Source of the DNA: DAIOHQ01 sp036744635 | GTDB taxonomy: Bacteria; Planctomycetota; Phycisphaerae; Tepidisphaerales; Tepidisphaeraceae | Direction: 5' to 3' | Length of the DNA: 53,677 nt | Assembly (NCBI GenBank): GCA_036744635.1 | Contig: DAIOHQ010000003.1 | Span: forward strand, 1-53,677 | Shown: piece after piece, positions 8,230 through 15,120 of the stretch | Layout of the letters: the number at the start of each line of letters is the position of its first letter | How positions within the stretch are numbered: the first letter of the stretch is position 1 | Program-made: the position numbers and the translations under genes | Notes under the pieces: generated by a model | Databases searched by the model: none | Seen by the model: only the letters and a program-made list of their open reading frames with translations | Told to the model about the DNA's origin: nothing

Positions 8230-9756
8230 TTATCGCACCTCTTTGTCCGCAGTGGGGGATGTCGTCGTGGCTCGTCCGTTCTGGCCGGTTGGCGCCGTCA
8301 GGACCGGCTCGGTGCTGGCGCGCGTGGCCGGCCGAGTCGTTGGCCCTGCCAGGGTTTCGATGTCCACTCCTGCCAACGCCTCCAGTTCCGCCAGCCGCCG
8401 CTCTCGCTCGATGCGCGATTCGGCGATCATCTGCCGTACTTCCAGCAGCGTCCGCTGGCTGTCGATCAGGTCGGCAAAGCCGACCGATCCGGCCGTGTAG
8501 GCTTGGCGCGAGCTGTTCAACACCTGCTGGGCGGCGGGGAGGATGCGCTCGCGAAACAGCGCCACCTGCCGCTCGGCGTTGCGCATCGCGATCAGCGCCG
8601 CCACAAAACTGGCCGCCCGGTCGCTGCGCGTCTGCCGGGCCATCGCCTCGGCCGAACGCAGCATCGCCCGCGCCTCGTTGATCTGCCCGCGGATCATCGG
8701 AATCGTCGTCGGCACCATCACCATCGCCCCCAGAAACTTCGAGACATCGCCGGTAAATCCGGCGACCGGATTCACATCCGGCAGATATGCCATCCGCGCC
8801 AATTCCAGCGCATTCTTGCGCCCCGCGACATCCCGCGCCAGCGCCGACAACTCCGGGTTCTGGTCGGTGGCCACGGCGATCAGCGCAGCGTCGTCCGCCG
8901 CCAGCGGCCGCGGCGCTGGCAGCGCTGACGGCAGCGTCAACGGCGCATCCGCCCGACGCGCCAACATTCCATTCAGCATCGCCCGCATCGACTGCGCGTC
9001 TGCTTCCATCGTCGCCAGCTCGTTCTCCGCCAGCCGATATTCGATCTGCGCCTTGAGCAAATCCTGCTGCGGCCCGCCCGCCTGCAAACGGTTCGACGCC
9101 GTTTCCGTCAACAGCTTCAACAGCGCCACGTTATCCCGCCCGATGCGGATCTTTTCTTCCATCAGCGCCAGGTCCAGATACGCCACCAGCACCTTCCGCT
9201 GCAATTCAAACTTCGCCCCCCCAAACCGATACCCCGCCGCCCGCGCCGTCTCAAATGCCACCTTCCCCGCCTGCCGCGTCTTCACCGGCAGCGACAGGTT
9301 CATGGCCGGATCGAATCCCGCGCTGATGGTGGTGCGATTCCACGCCTTCATGCGCTCTTTGGAAAACATGTACTCGAAGCCGATTTGCAGATTGCTGTTC
9401 GGCCACGCCGCCGCCATGTCGATCCGCGCCAGCGCAGCCTGCCATTCGAAATAGGATGCTTCGAGGTCTCCATTGGCCAAAAAAGCTCGCTGCAGCACCT
9501 CCCGCCATCCCGCCTCCGCCGGCAGTTCCGGCAGCTCCCGCTTGTCAAACGCCCCCGCATATATTCCGCCCGCCTCTTTCGCCCGCGCCCGTTCCGCATC
9601 CGTCCCCTTGGGCGCCAACACACACCCGCTCATCCCCAATGCCAACGCCGCCAGAACAAGTACCTGTAGGGTCCGCTTCAGCGGACGCGGCCTTTGCAGC
9701 CCATCGCGTCCGCTGAAGCGGACCCTACGTTCGACATGATCAGCTTGAGATCCCAT
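8230..9756 (-). CDS. cusC: CusC-type outer-membrane factor (TolC family lipoprotein)
   Basis: This is the outer-membrane channel of the CusCBA exporter. The 508-residue protein has a lipobox (L-G-M-S-G-C, Cys45) and the long helical repeats of the OEP/TolC family (for example Y-T-A-G-S-V-G-F-A-D-L-I-D-S-Q-R near residue 445). I chose the ATG at 9756 because GGAG sits 6 bases upstream. A TTG at 9801 directly after the anti-sigma stop is the alternative. Residues about 10-30, before the hydrophobic signal core, are encoded by a palindromic repeat (9666-9728), so the signal peptide has an unusually long basic lead. It is followed directly by cusB. Confidence 0.9.
   Translation of the reverse strand: MGSQADHVERRVRFSGRDGLQRPRPLKRTLQVLVLAALALGMSGCVLAPKGTDAERARAKEAGGIYAGAFDKRELPELPAEAGWREVLQRAFLANGDLEASYFEWQAALARIDMAAAWPNSNLQIGFEYMFSKERMKAWNRTTISAGFDPAMNLSLPVKTRQAGKVAFETARAAGYRFGGAKFELQRKVLVAYLDLALMEEKIRIGRDNVALLKLLTETASNRLQAGGPQQDLLKAQIEYRLAENELATMEADAQSMRAMLNGMLARRADAPLTLPSALPAPRPLAADDAALIAVATDQNPELSALARDVAGRKNALELARMAYLPDVNPVAGFTGDVSKFLGAMVMVPTTIPMIRGQINEARAMLRSAEAMARQTRSDRAASFVAALIAMRNAERQVALFRERILPAAQQVLNSSRQAYTAGSVGFADLIDSQRTLLEVRQMIAESRIERERRLAELEALAGVDIETLAGPTTRPATRASTEPVLTAPTGQNGRATTTSPTADKEVR
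9666..9728. repeat. Inverted repeat GTAGGGTCCGCTTCAGCGGA inside cusC
   Basis: The arms GTAGGGTCCGCTTCAGCGGA and TCCGCTGAAGCGGACCCTAC form a near-perfect inverted repeat with a short loop; each arm also contains a small palindrome (CCGCTTCAGCGG). It lies wholly inside the 5' end of cusC and stays in frame. A partial relative is near 39-55, and one more copy is at 10503-10526. Confidence 0.85.
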
Positions 9757-9801
9757 GCTTATCTCCACAATCCAAACGATCCCAAGCCTAAATCGGTTCA
9801 A

Positions 9802-10464
9802 TTACTCCTGAAATGTCAGTTTCCCCGCCATTTCCATCAGCTCCTCGGCCGGCAGCGCCCCCACCAGGCAAATCAGCCGGCCTTCCCGTTGGGTCATCAC
9901 CATATTTAGATCTTTAGTGGACTCAACGTGATACGCGATTCCCCCGCGCATCGTCATAGCCGACTTTGGGCAGCAAAGCTCCGATGCCTTGGCCACCGTG
10001 AGCGTCACCGGCACATCCTGCCGCTTGAGCAAAACGCACGCAACTCGTTTGTTTTTAATATGTTTCATGCAGCAGGCCATCACTTGCTGCTCTGGCGCCT
10101 GAGGAAGTGCCGGCGCCGCCCCCCACTGCTTCTGCAACGCCGCATTTGCCTGCTCGATGGAATCGACCTGCATCACCGCCGTACGCCCCGACACCACATC
10201 TTCATGCACCTGCATGAGTTGCGCCCCCGATGCCATCACCGCCCCGCCGCTGCTCGCCAGCAGCGCCGCCGCGATCACCGCCGCCATCGCCAGCAGCGCC
10301 GCCACCGCCCGCAACCACTTTGCCGGGGAAAGTGCCGGCCGATTTCGCGGAATCCGCCGCCCAATCGCCGCGTCCAACGCGGATGTATCTACCGGCATCG
10401 TCCCCAACCGCGCCAGCCGCGTTGATGTCGCTGCTTCCAATCTATCCTGTTCACTGCTGCTCAT
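9802..10464 (-). CDS. Membrane anti-sigma factor, Cys-rich sensor type
   Basis: This is the probable anti-sigma partner of the ECF factor encoded just upstream. The 220 residues contain a short N-terminal cytoplasmic part with R-L-A-R-L-G-T-M-P-V-D-T-S, one membrane helix (about 51-72) and a periplasmic domain. That domain has an unusual set of Cys: C131-C132-M-x-H, C143 and C164-C165, plus Met-rich stretches. In a copper-efflux operon this suggests direct metal sensing, which is inference. Its stop touches the TTG in front of cusC and lies 45 bases before the preferred cusC ATG, so co-translation is likely. No canonical zinc-type H-x3-C-x2-C anti-sigma motif is visible. Confidence 0.75.
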   Translation of the reverse strand: MSSSEQDRLEAATSTRLARLGTMPVDTSALDAAIGRRIPRNRPALSPAKWLRAVAALLAMAAVIAAALLASSGGAVMASGAQLMQVHEDVVSGRTAVMQVDSIEQANAALQKQWGAAPALPQAPEQQVMACCMKHIKNKRVACVLLKRQDVPVTLTVAKASELCCPKSAMTMRGGIAYHVESTKDLNMVMTQREGRLICLVGALPAEELMEMAGKLTFQE

Positions 10465-10476
10465 AACTCACCAACT

Positions 10477-10576
10477 TTGTGGTGCAGGCTTTCCAGCATC
10501 ATGTAGGGTCCGCTTCAGCGGACGGGACCTTTCCAGCCTGCCCTCTCAGATGCAGGCTGGAAAGCCTGCACCACAA
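10477..10576. repeat. Nested palindromic element between sigma and anti-sigma genes
   Basis: Outer arms TTGTGGTGCAGGCTTTCCAG and CTGGAAAGCCTGCACCACAA enclose a GTAGGGTCCGCTTCAGCGGA copy (10503-10522) and a second CTTTCCAGCCTG segment. One repeat family seems to have inserted into another. The whole unit fills the gap between the sigma stop (10582) and anti-sigma start (10464) and would form a large hairpin in the operon transcript. Confidence 0.85.
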
Positions 10577-10581
10577 TTTCA

Positions 10582-11145
10582 TTAGTCCCTCCCCATCCAC
10601 CCCCGATCCTTCGCCAACTCCCGCAAACTCTCCCGCAACATCGCCCGGCCGCGGTGCGCCCGTGACTTGATCGTCCCCACCGGCACCTCCAGAATCTTCG
10701 CCGCCTCGGCCTGATCCATTCCCTGCACCTCCACCAGCAGCAGCGTCCAGCGAATCTCCTCCGGCAACTCCGCCAGGGCATCGATCACCTGCTGATCCGA
10801 AAACGCCTCCAGCAGTTCCTCCGGCCGCTCCCACTCCCCCGCCACCTCCGCCGCCGCCTCATTCTCCGCCAGTTCCATCCCCAACTCGCTCAGTGCCACA
10901 TCCCGCGCCTCGGGTCTACCCTTCCGCAACCGGTCGATCCGCGCATTCCGCAAAATCGCCGCCAGCCACGGCAGCGCATTCGCCCCCTCTTCCAGCCGCT
11001 CAATCGCCGCAAACGCCTTGAGCAGCGTCTCCTGCGCCAGATCCTCCCCATCCTCCCTGGACAAAATCCGCGCCAGCCGCAACACGCTCGCCCGGTGCGG
11101 CCAGACCATCCGATAAAACCGCTCGCTCGCCAATACCCGATCCAA
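10582..11145 (-). CDS. ECF-type RNA polymerase sigma factor
   Basis: This alternative sigma factor redirects RNA polymerase to stress promoters. Region 2 is visible near the N-terminus (R-M-V-W-P-H-R then D-G-E-D-L-A-Q-E-T-L-L-K-A-F, a typical region 2.2), followed by L-P-W-L-A-A-I-L-R-N-A-R-I-D. Region 4 carries A-L-A-E-L-P-E-E-I-R and the helix-turn-helix ending G-T-I-K-S-R-A-H-R-G-R. The start is uncertain: the frame stays open to a TTG at 11331, but that extension is Gly/Trp-rich and unlike protein. I prefer the TTG at 11145, which gives 187 residues, usual for the family. It heads the operon that ends with cusA, so it probably controls metal efflux. Confidence 0.85.
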   Translation of the reverse strand: MDRVLASERFYRMVWPHRASVLRLARILSREDGEDLAQETLLKAFAAIERLEEGANALPWLAAILRNARIDRLRKGRPEARDVALSELGMELAENEAAAEVAGEWERPEELLEAFSDQQVIDALAELPEEIRWTLLLVEVQGMDQAEAAKILEVPVGTIKSRAHRGRAMLRESLRELAKDRGWMGRD

Positions 11146-11395
11146 TCGCCATCCCAACCGGCCGCCCCGTCCATCAAAACGAAGCCAACCCGCAAAAAGG
11201 TTCAATCCCCCCACTATACGGCCAAGATAGCCCCACGCACCCCCATCCCAACGGTCTTGCCGCCTTCCCCAGCGCCCAATATCATCCCCTCCCGGCCTAT
11301 GAGCTACGCGTGGGAACGCTATCCTGCGCAACGGTAGATGCTAGTGCGCGCGTCGGTCAGTAGAATAGAAGGTTATGCAGCACGAGGAGTTTGCA

Positions 11396-11731
11396 ATGTC
11401 AATCGCTTTTTGGTGGATACCGAACGTATTGGCTTCTGTGGGTTTGGGCGTCTGCATCGCACAAGGTGTGAGAAGGCATAGTCTGGGTCTGTGCTTATTC
11501 GCGGTGTACTTTGCCTACAGCTTAGCAAATTCGGTGATCGGTGCCGTCAGGCAACACCAGCAAGACGCGGAGTATCTCCGAAACTTCGTGCAGAACCAGG
11601 TCGGGGCGAACACGTGGACCGCACCGGTGCTTCACCAGAGCTACAACCTTGCTACACCGTTCACTTCAGCCCTACTGGTACTCGTTGCGATTCTGTTCGC
11701 GAGAAGCTTGGCCGCCCGGCGTGCTGCATGA
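11396..11731 (+). CDS. Small membrane protein, unknown function
   Basis: This 111-residue protein has three hydrophobic segments (about 3-22, 28-45 and 85-105) around a polar stretch with two Gln-rich turns (R-Q-H-Q-Q-D). The ATG at 11396 has GAGGAG 6 bases upstream and is better placed than the ATG at 11375. It is divergent from the sigma-factor gene. I do not recognise a family; the good ribosome-binding site is the main reason to accept it. Confidence 0.55.
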   Translation: MSIAFWWIPNVLASVGLGVCIAQGVRRHSLGLCLFAVYFAYSLANSVIGAVRQHQQDAEYLRNFVQNQVGANTWTAPVLHQSYNLATPFTSALLVLVAILFARSLAARRAA

Positions 11732-11906
11732 TTCAGGTCAGAAAAGGGGGACATTCAGAATATTCCCGCCGCCGCGCCATCCAACGCTGGACCAATGATT
11801 GACGAGTCCGCACCGAAGCGGCACGATCGCTGAACATGGGTCAGGCACTTCTTTTTCACTCCGAACATTGCCGGGGTGCGGGCTGTCCGCTTACTATCAA
11901 CCCTTT
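11732..11906. other. Short intergenic stretch before trpB
   Basis: No gene is supported. AAAGGGGGACATTCAGAATA at 11744-11763 resembles a dispersed repeat arm, but it is too short to assign. I see no attenuator-like leader peptide or clear terminator ahead of trpB. Confidence 0.4.
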
Positions 11907-13109
11907 ATGACGCCAGCCGCTTCCACCGCCGCCGTTCCGGATCTGCAAGGCCATTTTGGCGCCTACGGCGGCACGTTTGTTCCCGAGACGCTGATCTACG
12001 CGCTCAACCAGCTCGAGGCCGAATACGCCCGCGCCAAGGACGATCCCCGGTTCCGCAAAGACTTCGACTATTACCTGCGCGAATTCGTTGGCCGGCCCAG
12101 CCGGTTCTATTTTGCCAAACGGCTCACGGAAAAATTCGGCGGGGCGAAAATCTATCTCAAGCGTGAAGACCTCAACCACACCGGCGCCCACAAGATCAAC
12201 AACACCGTCGGCCAGGCGCTGCTGACCCTGCGCATGGGCAAGAAACGGGTGATCGCCGAAACCGGCGCCGGCCAGCACGGCGTGGCCACCGCCACCGTCG
12301 CCGCCCTGTTTGGCCTGCAGTGCGATGTCTACATGGGCGCTGAGGACATCCGCCGCCAGAGTCTCAACGTCTTTCGCATGAAGCTCATGGGCGCCAACGT
12401 CATCCCCGTCAACAGCGGCCTGAAGACGCTCAAAGATGCGCTCAATGAAGCCCTGCGTGACTGGATGGGCAGCGTCGAGGGGACGCATTACATCATCGGC
12501 ACCGTGGCCGGGCCGCACCCGTTTCCGATGATCGTGCGCGATTTCCAGCGCATCATCGGCGATGAGACCAAACAGCAATGCATGGAGATCGAAGGCCGCT
12601 TGCCCGATGTCGTTGTCGCCTGCGTCGGCGGCGGCTCAAACGCGGCCGGCATCTTCTATCCCTTCATCGACGACAAACAAGTGAAGCTGATCGGCGTCGA
12701 AGCCGGGGGGCGCGGGCCCAAGCTCGGCGACCACGCCGCGTCCATCTCCGCCGGCAAACCGGGCATTCTGCATGGTTCGCTCTCCTACGTTCTGCAGGAT
12801 GAGGATGGGCAGACCGCGGATGTGCATTCGGTGTCGGCCGGGCTGGACTATCCCGGCGTCGGGCCGGAACACGCCTATTGGAACGACATTCACCGCGTCG
12901 AGTACGTGTCGATCACGGATAAGGAAGCGCTCGACGCGTTTCAGCAACTCGCCCGTCTGGAAGGAATTTTGCCCGCGCTGGAAAGCGCCCACGCCATCGC
13001 CCACGCCGCCAGGATCGCCCCGAAGATGGCCAAGGACCAGGTCCTGGTCATCAACCTCTCCGGCCGCGGCGACAAAGACTGCCAGGAAGTCGCCCGGCTG
13101 ATCGAGTAG
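11907..13109 (+). CDS. trpB: Tryptophan synthase beta chain
   Basis: This PLP enzyme condenses indole with L-serine to make L-tryptophan. The 400-residue length matches TrpB. It shows the opening G-H-F-G-A-Y-G-G-T-F-V-P-E-T, the PLP lysine (K96) in H-T-G-A-H-K-I-N-N, the catalytic Glu in A-E-T-G-A-G-Q-H-G, the phosphate loop G-G-G-S-N-A and the closing N-L-S-G-R-G-D-K-D. I chose the ATG at 11907 because the sequence upstream in frame is not protein-like. No trpA or other trp gene is next to it here, so the pathway genes are scattered or lie elsewhere. Confidence 0.97.
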   Translation: MTPAASTAAVPDLQGHFGAYGGTFVPETLIYALNQLEAEYARAKDDPRFRKDFDYYLREFVGRPSRFYFAKRLTEKFGGAKIYLKREDLNHTGAHKINNTVGQALLTLRMGKKRVIAETGAGQHGVATATVAALFGLQCDVYMGAEDIRRQSLNVFRMKLMGANVIPVNSGLKTLKDALNEALRDWMGSVEGTHYIIGTVAGPHPFPMIVRDFQRIIGDETKQQCMEIEGRLPDVVVACVGGGSNAAGIFYPFIDDKQVKLIGVEAGGRGPKLGDHAASISAGKPGILHGSLSYVLQDEDGQTADVHSVSAGLDYPGVGPEHAYWNDIHRVEYVSITDKEALDAFQQLARLEGILPALESAHAIAHAARIAPKMAKDQVLVINLSGRGDKDCQEVARLIE

Positions 13110-13121
13110 CGCCCGCCAAAG

Positions 13122-13200
13122 TGGCATTGGGCTACCAGCCCATGCGCCCGAAGCGCAGCGCTCTTCCCCCGTAGCACGGGACTTTCCGTAACCCGTGCCA
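13122..13200. repeat. Composite palindromic repeat, copy 1
   Basis: Two motifs are joined: GGGCTACCAGCCCATGCGCC (with AGCGCAGCGCT behind it) and GTAGCACGGGACTTTCCGTA followed by ACCCGTGCC. The same pair in opposite orientation, with the same spacing, is at 29984-30058. It follows trpB and faces the end of murJ, so it may serve as a two-way terminator. Confidence 0.8.
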
Positions 13201-13231
13201 AAGTGCATGGCATTGCAGGTCGCAGATTGCA

Positions 13232-15022
13232 TTACGGCGCCTTCCTCCTGAGCCGCTTCGGCACCAACTCGCTCAACCCGGGAATCCCCATACCCGCGCA
13301 AGCGGCGAAGTAGACGCCCGCCCCAACCGCCAGCAGCAGCGCTAGCTGCAGCGCCGCTTGACTGCGATGCGCTGCGACTTTCGGATAAATCGGCGAATAT
13401 TTCACCGCGATACACGCCCCGGTCATCAGCGCGGTCGCGATCAGCATTTTGACGATGTTTCCCGCACTCTTGCCCAGCTCCAGGCCGCCGATTTTTCGGT
13501 CGAGCAAATAGAGCATGAGCAGCGCCTGCAGGATAAACGAGATGCACGTCCCCGCGGCCATGCCCGATTCTCCCAGCCGCGTCCAGACCATCGGCAACTC
13601 GACCAGCGTGTTCACCACCAGCGTGATGATCGAAAGTACCAGCGGCGTGATCGTGTTGTGCAGCGCGTAATACGCCCGGTTGAGAATCTGCTGCAGGCTG
13701 AACGCCCAGATCGCGGCCGAGTAAAAGACCAGCGACCTGGCCACCCATGCCGTCGCCTCGCTGGTGAATTTGCCGTGTTGAAACAGAAGCTGAATCGCCG
13801 GCGTCGCCACCAGGATCAGCCCGATGCTGGCCGGCAACCCCTCCAGCAGCGTCATCTCGATGCCATGGCGCATGACGCCTCGAAAGCGGGTGCGGTCTTT
13901 GTCGGCGGCGTCGCGGCTAAGGCCGGGAAAAATCGCCGTCGCCAGCGCGATCGCGAAGATGCCCAGCGGAAACTGGTAGAGGAACTGCGCCCACTTCAGC
14001 CGGGCCGGCGCGCCCATTTCCATGGGATATTTGAAAACTTGCCCGAGCAGGGAAAAGTGCGTGGCGATCTGCCCGGCCGCGTTGGGACTGGGCGTGAGCA
14101 GAAACGAAATCCCGGTATCCAGCAGCACCGAAAGCTGCAGCACGCCCGCCCCCAGCGCCACCGGCAGCGAGAGTTTGAGCATGCGCCGAATCGCTCCTGT
14201 CCAGAAATGGCGCACCCAGCGAAAGCGAAAGCCGACCCGCTTGAGGTCCGGCAGCAGCAGCGCCATCTGCAATGCCCCCGCCACCAGCACAAACCCGGCC
14301 AGCCAGTACGCCAGCGTCGTCTGCCGCGCCATCAGTTGCGGATCGTTGGGGTTGGCGCTGGTCGCCGTCAGGTGCATCAGCTTGGCGCCCACCGCGATCA
14401 CCGCGATATGAACCACGTTCAGAATCACCGGCGCCGCCGCGGGCGCGCCGAACTTGCGGTGTACCTGCAGGATCGCCCCCAGAAACGCCGTCCCGCACAC
14501 CAGCACCACGTACGGCAGCATGATCGCCGTCAGCTTGATCATCAGCAGGCGGTCGGGACGCGGGTCGCCGATGATCGCCAGCGCCCACAGCAGCCCCTCG
14601 CCGAGCACGGTCAGCGCCAACAGAATCGCGGCCAGCAGGTTGACGCTGGCGGCCGCGAAATCTCCCGCGGACATTTCCACCGCCCCCTCCAAGCCCGCCG
14701 CGCCGTCACCGCCATCGGCTTCGCGCTTGACGGCCGCCGCGTACAGCGGAATAAATGCCGCCGACAGCGCCCCCTCCCCGAACAGCTTGCGAAACAAATT
14801 GGGAATCGTGAAGGCTACAGTAAACGCCGACCACACCAGCCCATCGCCAAAGTAGTGCGCAGCGATGGCCTCGCGCCCCATCCCCAAAATGCGGCTGATG
14901 AGCGTAAGAAATCCAATCAGCCTGGCATGCCCCACAAACGCGCGCGACCCCTTCGCCCCCCCCACCCCGCTGGCCGGCTCCCTCGCCGCCGCGCTTCCAG
15001 TCATCCCATCCGTTTCGGACAT
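13232..15022 (-). CDS. murJ: Lipid II flippase MurJ (MviN family)
   Basis: This polytopic inner-membrane protein flips the peptidoglycan precursor lipid II to the periplasm. The 596 residues carry about 14 hydrophobic helices. The MurJ signatures are clear: L-T-L-I-S-R-I-L-G-M-G-R-E, A-F-T-V-A-F-T-I-P-N-L-F-R-K-L-F-G-E-G-A-L-S-A-A-F-I-P in pieces, and the A-x-x-I-F-P-x-L-S motif. A 30-residue Gly/Ala lead precedes the first helix. A peptidoglycan flippase argues for a normal cell wall in this organism. The start is the ATG at 15022. Confidence 0.95.
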   Translation of the reverse strand: MSETDGMTGSAAAREPASGVGGAKGSRAFVGHARLIGFLTLISRILGMGREAIAAHYFGDGLVWSAFTVAFTIPNLFRKLFGEGALSAAFIPLYAAAVKREADGGDGAAGLEGAVEMSAGDFAAASVNLLAAILLALTVLGEGLLWALAIIGDPRPDRLLMIKLTAIMLPYVVLVCGTAFLGAILQVHRKFGAPAAAPVILNVVHIAVIAVGAKLMHLTATSANPNDPQLMARQTTLAYWLAGFVLVAGALQMALLLPDLKRVGFRFRWVRHFWTGAIRRMLKLSLPVALGAGVLQLSVLLDTGISFLLTPSPNAAGQIATHFSLLGQVFKYPMEMGAPARLKWAQFLYQFPLGIFAIALATAIFPGLSRDAADKDRTRFRGVMRHGIEMTLLEGLPASIGLILVATPAIQLLFQHGKFTSEATAWVARSLVFYSAAIWAFSLQQILNRAYYALHNTITPLVLSIITLVVNTLVELPMVWTRLGESGMAAGTCISFILQALLMLYLLDRKIGGLELGKSAGNIVKMLIATALMTGACIAVKYSPIYPKVAAHRSQAALQLALLLAVGAGVYFAACAGMGIPGLSELVPKRLRRKAP

Positions 15023-15061
15023 CCGTTTCCTTGTGATTTGCGTGACAGCACCTCAAGCCAT

Positions 15062-15086
15062 GGTGGGGCAGAGATTCTTGTCTGCC
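15062..15086. repeat. REP palindrome GGCAGA-N-TCTTGTCTGCC, flank copy
   Basis: This is GGTGGGGCAGAGATTCTTGT followed by CTGCC. It is an imperfect copy of the REP that also lies inside the ThiE-transposase gene, placed just outside the transposase end. A second close copy starts at 15130. Confidence 0.8.
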
Positions 15087-15120
15087 ATGCGTACCCATTC
15101 TCACTCAATTTTCCCATGTC

